64,000 nt of DNA from DASPHG01 sp963748315 (GTDB lineage: Bacteria > Actinomycetota > Thermoleophilia > Solirubrobacterales > Thermoleophilaceae), in NCBI GenBank assembly GCA_963748315.1, contig CAVVIK010000010.1, positions 310,001 to 374,000 on the forward strand, read 5' to 3'. The position numbers and the translations under genes were made by a program. This document shows positions 19,339-30,162 of the stretch, in pieces. A model generated the notes under the pieces. That model searched no databases and was not told where the DNA came from. It saw only the letters and a list, made by a program, of their open reading frames with translations. Position 1 is the stretch's first letter. Each line of letters opens with the position of its first letter.

Positions 19339-20705
19339 GTGAACCTGGACACCGAAGGCGGTGCCGCACGGCGGCGGGCGTGGCTGCTCGGGATCGTCGC
19401 CGTAGCCATCGTCGTGCGGCTGGCGGGGCTCGGTGATCGGCTGACGGACGCGGAGGCCTACTCCTGGCTGGTCGCCTCGGCGGGCGACCTCGGCGAGCTT
19501 CGCGATCGCCTCCTGGCGTACGAAAACACGCCGCCGCTCTTCTACGTGCTGCTCTCGCTGGGCCCGCTGACGGACGAGGCCTGGGTTCGGTGGCCCGCCT
19601 TCCTCGCCGGCGTCCTCTCCGTGCCGGTGCTGTACGCGGTAGTCCGCCCGCTCGCCGGCGCACGCGCCGCGCTCCTGTCGGCCGGATTGCTCGCCGTCGC
19701 GCCGTACCACGTCTCCTATTCCAATTACTCGCGCGCCTTCGTTCTGGCCGGGCTGGCGATCCTCGTGGCGGCATGGGGCGCGGTGCGCGCCACGGGCGGC
19801 GGCGGGACGCGTTGGTACGTCCTGTACGCAGCGGGGATCGTGGCCGCGCTCTGGAGCGAGCTCGATGCGGCGTTCTACCTCGCCCCGGTCGCGCTTTTCA
19901 TGATCGCGGCGGCGCCACGTCGGCGCACCGCGCTCGTCGCCACGGCGGTTGCGCGCTGCTCGTGGTTCCGTGGTTGACCCAACTGCCCACAGCGCTCGAT
20001 GCGCTCGACCGGACGAAGATCGCCCCAACCTTTCCCGAGCCGGGGTTGACGACCGCGCGCGACGTCGCCACAGCACTCGCATTCGGCGAGCACGGCGCGC
20101 GGGAGGGTGCGACGGGCTGGCTTCAGCTCGCCCTGATCTTCGGCGTTCTGATTGCCGCGGCAGCGACCGTGTGGCGGTATGGGCCGACCGGCGCGCGCAC
20201 GCTGGTCCGCGGGGCGGCGTTGATTACCTGCTCCGTCGTCACCGGGACGGTCATCGTTTCGCTCATCGGCCCGGACCTGTTCAACGAGCGGTACCTGACG
20301 ACCCTCATCCCACTCGCTGCCGCCGTCCTGGGAACCGCAGCCGCAGTCCAGCCGTGGCGGTGGCTGCGCGTTGGTGCCGTCGTGGCGATCGGAGCGACGG
20401 CACTCGCCGTAATCGTGCAGCGGCACGGACGTGAGCTCGAGCCGGACCCGAGCCCGCTTGTCCAGGCCGTTGCCGCAGCCGCGCCTGCCGAGGTTCGCAC
20501 CAACACGGCCCTGGTCGCGTGGCATCTCCGGCACCTGGAGGGGACGAGCGTGGTCCTCGACCGCCCGTTCGGGCTGGCGCGGGACCTCAGCGGATGCGCT
20601 ACCCCGGAGTGCTTCGTCGTGGAGGACAGCCGGAGCCCGGGCGGACTGCGGCCGGGGCCCGCCGTCGCACCCTTCGGGCCGTACGCGGTGATCGCGCGCC
20701 GCTAG
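19339..20705 (+). CDS. Polytopic membrane glycosyltransferase-like protein, one frameshift
   Basis: GT-C-type membrane protein of about 455 aa. The N-terminal helix is followed by GDRLTDAEAYSWL, matching the acidic first-loop motif of ArnT/PMT-like enzymes, and YENTPPLFYVLLSLGPL is the next helix, a typical family block. About ten hydrophobic helices follow. The frame shifts near 19950: ATAVA in the first frame must join ALLVVPWLTQLP in the next, which a single missing G in a GCGGCG tract would explain. The soluble C-terminus continues to 20705. Donor would be a polyprenyl-phosphate sugar; acceptor unknown. Confidence 0.75.
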
Positions 20706-20748
20706 ACTCCCCGGCTCCGGCGGCCCCGTGGGCCGCCCTCTCTGTGTC
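20703..20748 (+). promoter_or_regulatory. rplU promoter and leader hairpin
   Basis: TAGACT at 20703-20708 is a good -10. The 5' leader then folds into a perfect 8-bp hairpin, GGCGGCCC (20719-20726), CGT loop, GGGCCGCC (20730-20737), followed by a pyrimidine run CTCTCTGTGTC directly before the ATG. Such a structure could be bound by L21 for autoregulation as in other L21 leaders, or act as a terminator for the upstream gene. Confidence 0.5.
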
Positions 20749-21255
20749 ATGTACGCAATCGTCCGAGTCGGCAACAAGCAATATCGCGTCGAGAAGGGGG
20801 ACACCCTTCTCGTCGATCGCGTGCCCGACGACGAGGGGTCGAAGCTCGATCTCGAGCCGCTCCTCTTCCGCTCCGACGAGACCGTGTTCGACAGCGCCGA
20901 GCTCGAGAAGGTGAAGGTCGAGGCCGCGGTCGTGGGCCACGAGCGCGGGAAGAAGATCCACGGGCTCAAGTTCAAGCCGAAGCGCGGCTACAAGCGCCGC
21001 TTCGGCGCCCGCGCCGACCTCACCAGGATCGAGATCAAGGACATCAAGCTGCTCAGCCGCAAGCCCGCCTCGTCGGCCAAGCCGAAGGACGAGGAGAAGG
21101 AGGCGGCCCCGGCCGCGAAGAAGAAGGCGCCGGCGAAGAAGAAGGCACCCGCGAAGAAGAAGGCGCCGGCTGCTAAGAAGACGTCTGCCGCGAAGAAGGC
21201 GCCGGCGAAGAAGAAGGCAGCAGCGAAGAAGAAGGGAACCGGCAGTGGCTCATAA
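20749..21255 (+). CDS. rplU: 50S ribosomal protein L21 with long Lys/Ala tail
   Basis: Residues 1-105 are a normal L21 (MYAIVRVGNKQYRVEKGD start, FKPKRGYKRRFGARADLT). Unlike the usual protein of about 103 aa, it continues for about 63 residues of repeated KKAPAKK/AAKK units (residues 106-168), resembling a histone H1-like nucleic-acid-binding tail. The tail is in frame without interruption up to a stop that overlaps rpmA by 11 nt. The ATG at 20749 fits the family start exactly. Confidence 0.93.
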   Translation: MYAIVRVGNKQYRVEKGDTLLVDRVPDDEGSKLDLEPLLFRSDETVFDSAELEKVKVEAAVVGHERGKKIHGLKFKPKRGYKRRFGARADLTRIEIKDIKLLSRKPASSAKPKDEEKEAAPAAKKKAPAKKKAPAKKKAPAAKKTSAAKKAPAKKKAAAKKKGTGSGS

Positions 21256-21499
21256 GAAAGGTCTTGGCTCCAGCCGCAACGGCCGCGACTCGAATGCGCA
21301 GCGACTCGGCGTGAAGGTGTTCGCAGGCCAAACGGTCAGCGGCGGCGAGATCATCGTGCGCCAGCGCGGCACGCGCTTCAAGCCCGGCGACGGCGCCGGC
21401 ATCGGCAAGGACGACACGATCTTCGCCGCGCGCGCAGGAACGGTCGAGTTCGGCACGAAGCGCGGCAAGCGCTGCGTCACCGTCGTCCCGAACGACTAG
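21245..21499 (+). CDS. rpmA: 50S ribosomal protein L27
   Basis: An 84-aa protein beginning MAHKKGLGSSRNGRDSNAQR, the invariant L27 N-terminus that reaches the peptidyl transferase centre. GTG start inside the rplU tail coding region (11-nt overlap in another frame). Standard rplU-rpmA-obg context, here with a GH3-type gene inserted between rpmA and obg. Confidence 0.97.
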   Translation: MAHKKGLGSSRNGRDSNAQRLGVKVFAGQTVSGGEIIVRQRGTRFKPGDGAGIGKDDTIFAARAGTVEFGTKRGKRCVTVVPND

Positions 21500-22464
21500 C
21501 GCTCGCCCTTCTCTGCTTCGCCGCCGGCTGCGGCGGCGGGGAGGACGACCAGCCGACGCAGCCCGCCGCGGCGGCCGCGCCGCTGCGCGAGCAGCTCGGC
21601 TCGCTGCTCGTCTCGAGCTTCGACGGCACGACGCTGCCGGGCTACATGCGGCGGAGGCTGCGCGCGCGTGAAACCGCCGGCGCCGTGCTGTTCGGCCCGA
21701 ACGTCGTCGACGCGGCTCAGACCAAGCGGCTGACCGCGCAGATCCAGGACGCCGCCGGCGGCGACTCGCTCGTGATGGTCGATCAGGAGCGGACGGTCCG
21801 GCAGCTTCCCTTCGCGGACACGGCGGGCGACCTGGCGCGCGCCGGCGTGAACGTGAACCTCGCGCCGGTCGCGGACATCGCGCAGCCAGGCTCCGTGATG
21901 GCAGGCCGTGCATTCGCGACGGACGTGCCCGAGAACGTGGTCGCGGCGTCGCGCGAGCTGCTCGACGCGGGTGTGATGCCGACCGCGAAGCACTTCCCGG
22001 GCTTCGGGCGCGCGACCGAGAACACCGACGATGCGCCGGTCACGATCGACGCTTCGCGCGACGAGCTCGAGACCGATCTCGAGCCGTTCCGGGCGGCGAT
22101 CGATGCGGACGTGCCGCTGATCATGGCCTCGCACGCGCTGTATCCGGCGCTCGATCCCGAGTACATCGCCTCGCAGTCGCCGGCGATCCTGCAGGGTCTC
22201 CTCCGGGACGAGCTGGGCTTCGACGGCGTCGTGATCACCGACAGCCTCGAGGCCGACGCGGTGCTCGCGCGCTCGCCGGTCGAGGTGGCGGCGGAACGGT
22301 CGCTCGCGGGGGGCGCGGATCTGCTGCTGATGACGGGCCGCGGGTCGTGGATCCACGTCTTTCCGTACCTGCTGCGCCGGGCCCGCGTCTCGCAGGCGCT
22401 GCGTGCGCGGATCGCGGAGTCGGCCGCCCGGGTCGAGAGACTTCGCTCCGGTCTGCTGGACTAG
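21472..22464 (+). CDS. Lipoprotein glycoside hydrolase family 3 (NagZ-like), CTG start
   Basis: GH3 TIM-barrel protein related to beta-N-acetylhexosaminidases. The frame is open upstream of the first ATG (21646), and the upstream part clearly encodes the family's first strand (LREQLGSLLVSSFDGTTL) and, before that, a lipoprotein signal peptide ending LLCFAAGC. No ATG, GTG or TTG exists in that part; CTG at 21472 would give MRHRRPERLALALLCFAAGC. Family motifs KHFPGFG and the nucleophile region VVITDSLEADAV are present, but the D-S-H triplet that supplies the NagZ general acid/base reads N-T-D. It may therefore have altered chemistry or be a binding protein. It overlaps rpmA. Confidence 0.75.
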   Translation: MRHRRPERLALALLCFAAGCGGGEDDQPTQPAAAAAPLREQLGSLLVSSFDGTTLPGYMRRRLRARETAGAVLFGPNVVDAAQTKRLTAQIQDAAGGDSLVMVDQERTVRQLPFADTAGDLARAGVNVNLAPVADIAQPGSVMAGRAFATDVPENVVAASRELLDAGVMPTAKHFPGFGRATENTDDAPVTIDASRDELETDLEPFRAAIDADVPLIMASHALYPALDPEYIASQSPAILQGLLRDELGFDGVVITDSLEADAVLARSPVEVAAERSLAGGADLLLMTGRGSWIHVFPYLLRRARVSQALRARIAESAARVERLRSGLLD

Positions 22465-22468
22465 AGCT

Positions 22469-23771
22469 GTGCTCACGGATCGCGCGAAGATCTTCGTCCA
22501 GGGCGGTGCGGGCGGCAGCGGCGCGGTGTCGTTCCGCCGCGAGGCCCACGTGCCCAAGGGCGGTCCCGACGGCGGCGACGGCGGTCGCGGCGCCGACATC
22601 GTCCTGGTTTGCGACGGGTCGCTGCGGGACCTCCAGGCGTTCAGGCGGCGCGCGCACTTCAAGGGCTCGCGCGGCGGGCACGGCGAGGGGGGAGAGCGAC
22701 ACGGAGCCAGCCCCGGCGTGCTCGAGATCGCTGTCCCGCCGGGCACCATCGCGGAGGACACCGACGGCAACGTGCGCCTGGACCTGACGCAGCCGGGGCA
22801 GCGCGCGGTCGTCGCCCGTGGGGGCTTGGGCGGACGTGGCAACAAGCGCTTCACGAGCTCGACGCGGCAGGCGCCGCGGTTTGCCGAGAAGGGCCTCCCG
22901 GGCGAGGAGCGCTGGCTCGAGCTGCGCCTCAAGCTGCTCGCCGACGTCGGCCTGGTCGGGCTGCCGAACGCGGGGAAGTCGTCCCTGATCGCTCGCCTGA
23001 CGCGGGCCGCGCCCAAGGTGGCCGAGTATCCGTTCACGACGCTCGAGCCCGTGCTCGGCACGCTCGAGGGACCCGACCGCCAGCTCGTCGTGGCGGATAT
23101 TCCCGGGCTGATCGAGGGCGCTAGCGGCGGTGCCGGGCTCGGTCACGAGTTCCTCGCTCACGTCGAGCGCACCCGCCTTCTCGTCCACGTGCTCGACCTC
23201 GCGCCGATGGACGGGTCGGACCCGGTCGACAACCACGCGACCGTCGAGCGCGAGCTCGCCGGATACGGGCACAGCCTCGGCGAGCTGCCGCGGATGCTCG
23301 CGCTGTCGAAGGCGGACCTCGTTCCCGCGCGAGGACGCGGAGCGCGCGGCGGCCGACTGGCGCGAGCGGCGGCCGGACCTGCTCGGGGTCGTGGTCACGT
23401 CGGCCGCGACCGGGCAGGGGATCGAGGACCTCGCCCGCGACCTGTTGCGGCACGTGCAAGATCCGAGGACGGACACCGTTCTTGCACCCGCCGACGAGGT
23501 CGCCGAGCACAGGGTGTACCGCCCGGCCGACGACGAGGGATTTCGCGTCGAGCGCGGGCCGGGGGGCGTGCTGAGGGTCGTCGGCCCCGCCATCGAACGC
23601 CTGCTCGCGCGTCACGACATCGGGAACGAGGAGGCACTCCGCTACGTCGAGGAGCGCCTGCGCAAGATGGGCGTCATCCGCGCGCTCGAGCAGGCGGGCT
23701 TCAAGGCGGGAGATGACGTGGAGCTTGCAGGGACTGTCTTCGAGCTCGACCCTGGGGCACCATTCCGGTAA
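22469..23771 (+). CDS. obg: GTPase Obg/CgtA, one frameshift
   Basis: Ribosome-assembly and stress GTPase. The Gly-rich N-terminal fold (FVQGGAGGSGAVSFRRE) spans residues 1-157; the G domain has G1 GLPNAGKSS, G3 DIPGLIEGA and G4 SKAD. Just after G4 (about 23330) the frame must advance one base, from LVPA to EDAERAAADWRERRPDLLG, after which the OCT C-terminal domain runs intact (DEVAEHRVYRPADDEGFRV...) to 23771. Obg is essential in nearly all bacteria, so the extra base in GCGCGAG is most likely an error. GTG start at 22469. Stop overlaps the proB ATG (TAATG). Confidence 0.9.
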
Positions 23772-24871
23772 TGGCACGGCTAGTAGTGATGAAACTCGGG
23801 TCCAGCATCGTCGCCGACGAGGGCGGCGAGCTGCGCGCGGACGTCATCGACGGCGTCTGCGCCGAGGTCGCGCGCCTGTACGAGGCGGGCGACGACGTGG
23901 TCATGGTCACGTCCGGGGCGATCGCCCGCGGGATGCGCCTGATGGACCTCCCGGTCCGGCCGTCCGCGATGGCCGAGCTCCAGGCGGCGTCGGCCGTCGG
24001 CCAGGGCACGCTCTACCGCGCGTACGACGAGATGCTGACGGCGCGCGGCATCCCGACCGCCCAGGTGCTGCTCACGTTCTTCGACATGTCCGCGCGCACG
24101 CACTACCTGAACGCGCGCCAGACGCTGCACAAGCTGCTCGACTGGCGGCGCGTGCCGGTGATCAACGAGAACGACACGACGACGACGGACGAGATCACCT
24201 TCGGCGACAACGACTTCCTCGCGGCGCAGGTCGCGATCCTGCTCGGGGCCGACGTGCTCATGCTGCTGACCGACATCGACGGCCTGTACACGGCGGACCC
24301 GCGCCGCACCTCCGACGCCGAGCTGATCCCAGAGGTCAAGCGATTCGAGGACCTCGAATCGCTCGAGATCGGCATGTCGACCTCACCGCTCGGCTCCGGC
24401 GGCATGCGCTCGAAGGTCGTGGCCGCGGAGATGGCGACGGCCGCGGGGATACCCGCGCTGATCCTCAACGGCACCCGCCCGGGAGCGATCGCGGCGGCGC
24501 TCGAGGACGGCGGCGAGGGCACGCGCTTCCATCCGCAGGAGGGGCGCGTGTCGAGCTTCAAGCTGTGGCTCAAGTACGCGAAGCCCACCCGGGGCCGGCT
24601 CCAGGTCGACGGCGGGGCGGAGCAGGCGCTGCGAGAGCGCGGCACGAGCCTGTTGCCGGTCGGGATCGTGGGAGTCGTCGGCGACTTCGAGGCGGGCGAC
24701 GCCGTCGAGGTCTGCCCGGTGGACAACGGCCGGCCGATCGGGAAGGGGATCGTGAACTACTCAGCGGAGGAGCTGCGCACGATCAAGGGCATGAAGTCGT
24801 CCGAGATCCAGTCGCTCCTGCCGCGGGCGGTCGATGAGGCCGTCCACCGCGACTACTTCGTACTCGGCTAG
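23771..24871 (+). CDS. proB: Glutamate 5-kinase
   Basis: First enzyme of proline synthesis. The 366-aa protein has an amino-acid-kinase domain (VVMKLGSSIVADEGG, VTSGAIARGM, NENDTTTTDEITFGDND) and a C-terminal PUA domain (residues about 275-350). It overlaps obg by one base, and proA follows after a single convergent gene. The stop shares a CTAG with the convergent kinase-like gene. Confidence 0.96.
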   Translation: MARLVVMKLGSSIVADEGGELRADVIDGVCAEVARLYEAGDDVVMVTSGAIARGMRLMDLPVRPSAMAELQAASAVGQGTLYRAYDEMLTARGIPTAQVLLTFFDMSARTHYLNARQTLHKLLDWRRVPVINENDTTTTDEITFGDNDFLAAQVAILLGADVLMLLTDIDGLYTADPRRTSDAELIPEVKRFEDLESLEIGMSTSPLGSGGMRSKVVAAEMATAAGIPALILNGTRPGAIAAALEDGGEGTRFHPQEGRVSSFKLWLKYAKPTRGRLQVDGGAEQALRERGTSLLPVGIVGVVGDFEAGDAVEVCPVDNGRPIGKGIVNYSAEELRTIKGMKSSEIQSLLPRAVDEAVHRDYFVLG

Positions 24872-25519
24872 AGCCGGCGCTGCAGCTTGCGTACGGACTC
24901 GAGCTCGCGTTCGCGCAGGTGCGGGTCGCGCAGGCGCCGCTCGGCGGCTGCGGCCAGGAGGTCGGGGCCCGGCCGTTCTCCGACACCGCCCAGGTAGGCC
25001 GCGACGAACCGCCGGCGCACGGCGCGGCCGATCGGTTCGAGCCAGCGCGGGAAGTCGGCGTCCGAGGTCGCGAGGATCACCTGGCTGAAGGCGACGTCCG
25101 TTAGCGCGTCGCCCTCGCTGCCGTTCGACCAGTCGATGACCACGGGCCCCTCCCGGCCGAGGAGGACGTTGAGCGGGTGGAAGTCCCCGTGCGAGACGCC
25201 GGCATCGAACAGCGTGCGATGGATGCGGCCGAGCTCACGTCCGAACCCTGCGAAGCGCCACGGCCGCCGCTCGATCTCCGCCAGCATGGTCGGCCCGTCC
25301 ACGCGCTCGAGGACGAGCGCGTCCGGGTGCACCTCGAGTACCGCGGGCACCGGGACCCCTCCGGCCTCGGCCTTGCGCATCACGGCTGCCTCTCGCTCCG
25401 TGTCGCACGGCTCGCCGGAGCGGTAGCGCCGCAGCACCGCCCGCTCGCCGTATTCGAAGACGTCACAGGCGCGGCCGCTCGCCACGAGACGGCCCGGGTC
25501 GGCCGGTACCCTTGAATCG

Positions 25520-26792
<1,273 letters not shown>

Positions 26793-26800
26793 ACGCGGGC

Positions 26801-27400
26801 TTGCGGATCGGCCTCTTCGGCGGCGCGTTCAACCCGCCGCACGTTGGACACCTCGTCTGTGCGCAGGAGGCGCACGCCCAGCTCGAACTCGACGTCGTCG
26901 TGTGGGTGCCGGTCGGCCAGGCGCCGCATCGAGACATTCCGCAGGACCCCGGGCCGGAGGTGCGGCTTCAGATGTGCGACTACGCGACGGCGGCAGACGA
27001 GCGCTTCGGCCTGTCCCGGATCGAGGTGGACCGCGACGGGCCGTCGTACACGGCGGACACCCTGCGCGCGCTGCGCGAGCGCTCGCCCGACGACGAGGTG
27101 GTCCTGATACTCGGCGGCGACCAGGCCGCGGCGCTTCCCACGTGGCACGAGCCCGGCGAGGTCATGAGGCTCGCCACGATCGCCGTCGCCGAGCGGGAGG
27201 AGGTCGACCGCGCGCGTGTCGAGGAGGCGATCGGCGGGCAGGCTGAACTCAGGTTCTTCGACATGCCACGGATAGACGTGTCGTCAACAATGGTGCGAGA
27301 GCGGGCGGCCTCGGGGCAGCCGATCCGCTATCTCGTGCCGGACAAGGTCGCCAACTTCATCGGCGCGCAGAGCCTGTACGGCGCGTCCGTCCCATCCTGA
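26801..27400 (+). CDS. nadD: Nicotinate-nucleotide adenylyltransferase
   Basis: Converts nicotinate mononucleotide to deamido-NAD. The N-terminus LRIGLFGGAFNPPHVGHL carries the nucleotidyltransferase (H/T)xGH motif and the C-terminal signature is DVSSTMVRERAASG (SSTxxR). 199 aa, TTG start chosen because it sits at the first beta strand. It lies 8 bp after proA and overlaps rsfS by one base. Confidence 0.95.
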   Translation: MRIGLFGGAFNPPHVGHLVCAQEAHAQLELDVVVWVPVGQAPHRDIPQDPGPEVRLQMCDYATAADERFGLSRIEVDRDGPSYTADTLRALRERSPDDEVVLILGGDQAAALPTWHEPGEVMRLATIAVAEREEVDRARVEEAIGGQAELRFFDMPRIDVSSTMVRERAASGQPIRYLVPDKVANFIGAQSLYGASVPS

Positions 27401-27774
27401 TGGCAGAGACAGCACAAGCACACGACACGCTCGCTCCCGAGGCGCTGGCGAACCGGATCGCGGAGATCGCGTCCGACCGCAAGGCGGCGGAGATCCGCAT
27501 CCTCGACCTGCGCGGGATCGTGAGCTACACGGACTACTTCGTGATCTGCTCAGGCAACACCGAGCGCCAGACGAAGGCGATCCACGATGCGATCCACGAG
27601 GCGCTGAAGAAGCAGCACGGCCTGTTGCCGCGCCGCGTCGAGGGCGACCGCGAGGCGCGCTGGGTGCTGATGGACTACCTCGACTGCGTCGTACACATCT
27701 TCACGCCCGAGGCGCGGGCGTACTACCGGCTGGAGCAGCTGTGGGGCGAGGCGCCGGTGCGCGAGGTGGAGTAG
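27400..27774 (+). CDS. rsfS: Ribosomal silencing factor RsfS
   Basis: Binds L14 and prevents subunit joining under starvation. The 124-aa protein has the family blocks ILDLRGIVSYTDYFVICSG, ERQTKAIHDAI and WVLMDYLDCVVHIFTPEARAYYRLEQLW. Follows nadD as in most Gram-positive bacteria. Its 3' end overlaps the convergent transporter gene by 74 nt. Confidence 0.95.
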   Translation: MAETAQAHDTLAPEALANRIAEIASDRKAAEIRILDLRGIVSYTDYFVICSGNTERQTKAIHDAIHEALKKQHGLLPRRVEGDREARWVLMDYLDCVVHIFTPEARAYYRLEQLWGEAPVREVE

Positions 27775-29269
27775 CGAGCGGGGTGCCCGCCACGGCGCAG
27801 TGGCGCGCCGGGACCTGTTCGATCGCCTCTTGGCACGGTCGCCGCTCGGGGTCCTTCGCCTTTGCGAGGACGTCGTTCTCGATCGTCGCGAACGCGAGGA
27901 CTCCGCCGGCGGCAGCCAGTACCGCGGAGACCTGCATCCCGATCTGGAAGCCATCGGCGATCGCCTGTGGATTCTCGTAGTCGGTGCCGCTGAGCCCGGC
28001 GATCAGCGGCAGGACGGCGACCGCGACCAGACCCGCCGTGCGCGCGACCGCATTGTTGACGCCCGAGGCGACGCCGGCCTGGTGCGGGTCGGCGGCGGCG
28101 AGCACCGTGATCGTGACCGGCGCGACCACGAGCGTCAGCCCGAGACCGAAGACGATGATCGCCGGGAGCACGGACTCGACGTAGCTGTCGCCGATGCCGA
28201 CCATGCTCAACATGAACATGCCGGCCGCAACCACCAGCGGGCCGACGGTCAGCGGCAGCCGCGGGCCGATCCGCTGCGCGAGCGCGCCGGCGCGTGGGGA
28301 CAGCAGCAGCATCAGCGCCGTCGTCGGCAGCGTGGCCGCACCCGCCTCGATCGCGCTGTAGCCCAGGGCGACCTGGAGGAAGACGACCAGCAGGAAGAAG
28401 ACGGCGCCGAGCGCTGCGTAGACGACGAACGTGACGAGGTTCGCGCTCGTGAACTGGCGCGAAGAGAAGATCGAGAGCGGCAGCATCGGCTGCTCTGCGG
28501 TCCGCTCGGTATGCAGGAATGCCGCGAGCGCGGCGAATCCGACCACGAAGCCGCCGATGACCATGGGCGACCCCATGCCGTGGTCGGGGCCCTGGATCAG
28601 CGCGAACGTGATCCCGGCGAGGCCGATCGTGGCGAACACGGAGCCGCGGATGTCGAGCTTGCCCGTCACCGTGGGGTCGCGCGTCTCCGGGATGTGGCGC
28701 CGGGACGCCCACACGACGAAGGCGCCGATCGGGATGTTGATCAGGAAGATCGCGCGCCAGCTGACGTCGTCGATCAGATAGCCGCCGATCAGCGGGCCGA
28801 CGGCGCCGCCGACCCCGGTGAGCGCGGACCAGGCGCCGATCGCCCGCCCGCGGTCGTCCCTGTGGAACGTTGCCTCGATGATCGCGAGGCTGCCGGGGGT
28901 GAGCAGAGCGCCGCCGACGCCCTGGACGACCCGTGCGAGGACTAGTACCTCGATGTTGGGCGCCACAGCGCAGAGCGCAGAGGCACCGACGAACCAGACG
29001 ACCCCGACCTCGAAGATGCGTCGCCGGCCGTAGCGGTCTCCCAGCGAGCCGCCGAGCAGGATCAGCGATGCCAGCGTGATCAGATAGCCGTTGATCGTCC
29101 ACTGGAGCCCGGAGAAGTCGGCGTCCAGGTCGCGCCCGATCTCCGGCAGCGCGACGTTGACGACCGTGGCCTCGAGGAACGCGACGGCCGATCCGAGCAC
29201 CGTTGTCGCGAGCACCCACCGGCCGCGCGTCGAGCTCAGCCGAAGTTGCGGCTCGTCGTTCAAGGACAC
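27701..29269 (-). CDS. MFS multidrug exporter, DHA2 (EmrB/QacA) type
   Basis: A 522-aa transporter with 14 predicted helices. Motif A is GGSLGDRYGRRR after helix 2, the substrate-ion motif GSAVAFLEATVVNVALPEI is in helix 1 and motif C-like GVGGAVGPLIGGYL is in helix 5. It exports drugs or metabolites with proton antiport; substrate unknown. The last 45 residues, rich in Pro/Ala, lie largely over rsfS and may be a by-product of a distant stop. No TetR or MarR gene is adjacent. Confidence 0.88.
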   Translation of the reverse strand: MSLNDEPQLRLSSTRGRWVLATTVLGSAVAFLEATVVNVALPEIGRDLDADFSGLQWTINGYLITLASLILLGGSLGDRYGRRRIFEVGVVWFVGASALCAVAPNIEVLVLARVVQGVGGALLTPGSLAIIEATFHRDDRGRAIGAWSALTGVGGAVGPLIGGYLIDDVSWRAIFLINIPIGAFVVWASRRHIPETRDPTVTGKLDIRGSVFATIGLAGITFALIQGPDHGMGSPMVIGGFVVGFAALAAFLHTERTAEQPMLPLSIFSSRQFTSANLVTFVVYAALGAVFFLLVVFLQVALGYSAIEAGAATLPTTALMLLLSPRAGALAQRIGPRLPLTVGPLVVAAGMFMLSMVGIGDSYVESVLPAIIVFGLGLTLVVAPVTITVLAAADPHQAGVASGVNNAVARTAGLVAVAVLPLIAGLSGTDYENPQAIADGFQIGMQVSAVLAAAGGVLAFATIENDVLAKAKDPERRPCQEAIEQVPARHCAVAGTPLATPPRAPAPRPTAAPAGSTPAPRA

Positions 29270-29354
29270 AAGCCTACGAGTTCGTGATGGCCGGCTGGCG
29301 GTCGCGCGGGAGCGGGGTTACGCTCGGCTTCCACCCACGGAACGGAGGACTTGC

Positions 29355-29840
29355 ATGGCTCGTGCCGAGACGAAGATCAAGGAGGGCGCCGCGGCGCTGC
29401 TGGACGATGGGGAGGAAGTGCTTGCGGCGGTTGTGGCGCGGCCGCGTGGTTGGACGCAGTCAAACGCGTCTGCCGGTGGCGGGCTCATCCCGGGGATGGT
29501 CGGTGGCGCGCTGGGCGGCAAGAAGCAGCGGGAGAACGTGGAGGCTGCGGAGTCCGCCGACTTCGAGCTCGCGAGCCCGATGGCGCTGGCCGTTACGCCG
29601 CGGCGTCTGGTCGTCTTCAAGATCAGCTCGCCGATCGGGCTCGGGATCGGCGGGGACGTGAAGGAGCTCGTCAGCTCGGCGCCGCTCTCTGATGTCGATT
29701 CGATCGAGGTGAAGCGCCTTGCGGCGGGCAAGACGATCACCGTCACGGTGCGTGGCACTGCTTTCGTGCTCGAGGTCGGGGCCGGCGCGAACGCGAAGGG
29801 CGTGGCCGAGGCGTTCGAGGGCGCGAAGGCCGCCGTCTAG
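29355..29840 (+). CDS. Conserved hypothetical, PH-like fold candidate
   Basis: A 161-aa protein starting MARAETKIKEGAAALLDDGE with a CGGAGG ribosome-binding site 9 nt upstream. A Gly-rich hydrophobic stretch (AGGGLIPGMVGGALGG) is followed by alternating strands such as MALAVTPRRLVVFKI and TITVTVRGTAFVLEVG. The pattern 'ALAVTPRRLVVFK' resembles bacterial PH-like domains that report membrane or protein state, but I cannot confirm it. Function unknown. Confidence 0.6.
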   Translation: MARAETKIKEGAAALLDDGEEVLAAVVARPRGWTQSNASAGGGLIPGMVGGALGGKKQRENVEAAESADFELASPMALAVTPRRLVVFKISSPIGLGIGGDVKELVSSAPLSDVDSIEVKRLAAGKTITVTVRGTAFVLEVGAGANAKGVAEAFEGAKAAV

Positions 29841-29898
29841 AGACGAACTCGTAACCCTCAGCACACCCGCGTCACACCAAGCACGCGAGGCTTGGACC

Positions 29899-30162
29899 AT
29901 GAGCCCAACCCCGCGTCACCAACAGGTCGAGGACCGCATGCGCGAGCTGCTGGCCGCAGCCGGTCTGCCCGCACCCGACGACGTCGCGCACGTGAGCCGC
30001 GCGGTGATCTTCCTCTGGTACGAGACGAAGGCGTTCGTCCTGGTCGACCTCGAGGAGATTCCGGACGGCGACGACCCGCTCGACGGCCTCGACGTGACCC
30101 AGCTCGCGATCGACCTGGACGACGAGCTCGCGGACGCGCCCGGCTTCGTCGAGGCCGCCTAG
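29899..30162 (+). CDS. Small acidic hypothetical protein
   Basis: An 87-aa frame with strong coding bias, starting MSPTPRHQQVEDRMRELLAAAGL. A short helix is followed by strands (AVIFLWYETKAFVLVDLEEI) and an Asp/Glu-rich C-terminus. No cysteine, signal peptide or membrane helix. It overlaps the 3' end of the opposing antitoxin-like gene by 4 nt. No family recognised. Confidence 0.55.
   Translation: MSPTPRHQQVEDRMRELLAAAGLPAPDDVAHVSRAVIFLWYETKAFVLVDLEEIPDGDDPLDGLDVTQLAIDLDDELADAPGFVEAA

Noticed and set aside
22235..23593. Long reverse-strand frame over the nagZ-like/obg region
   Set aside because: Its sequence is low-complexity and it covers the well-recognised obg gene.
27701..27774. C-terminal tail of the MFS transporter as a functional domain
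   Set aside because: It is Pro/Ala-rich, overlaps rsfS in antisense and has no structure; likely just run-on to the next stop.
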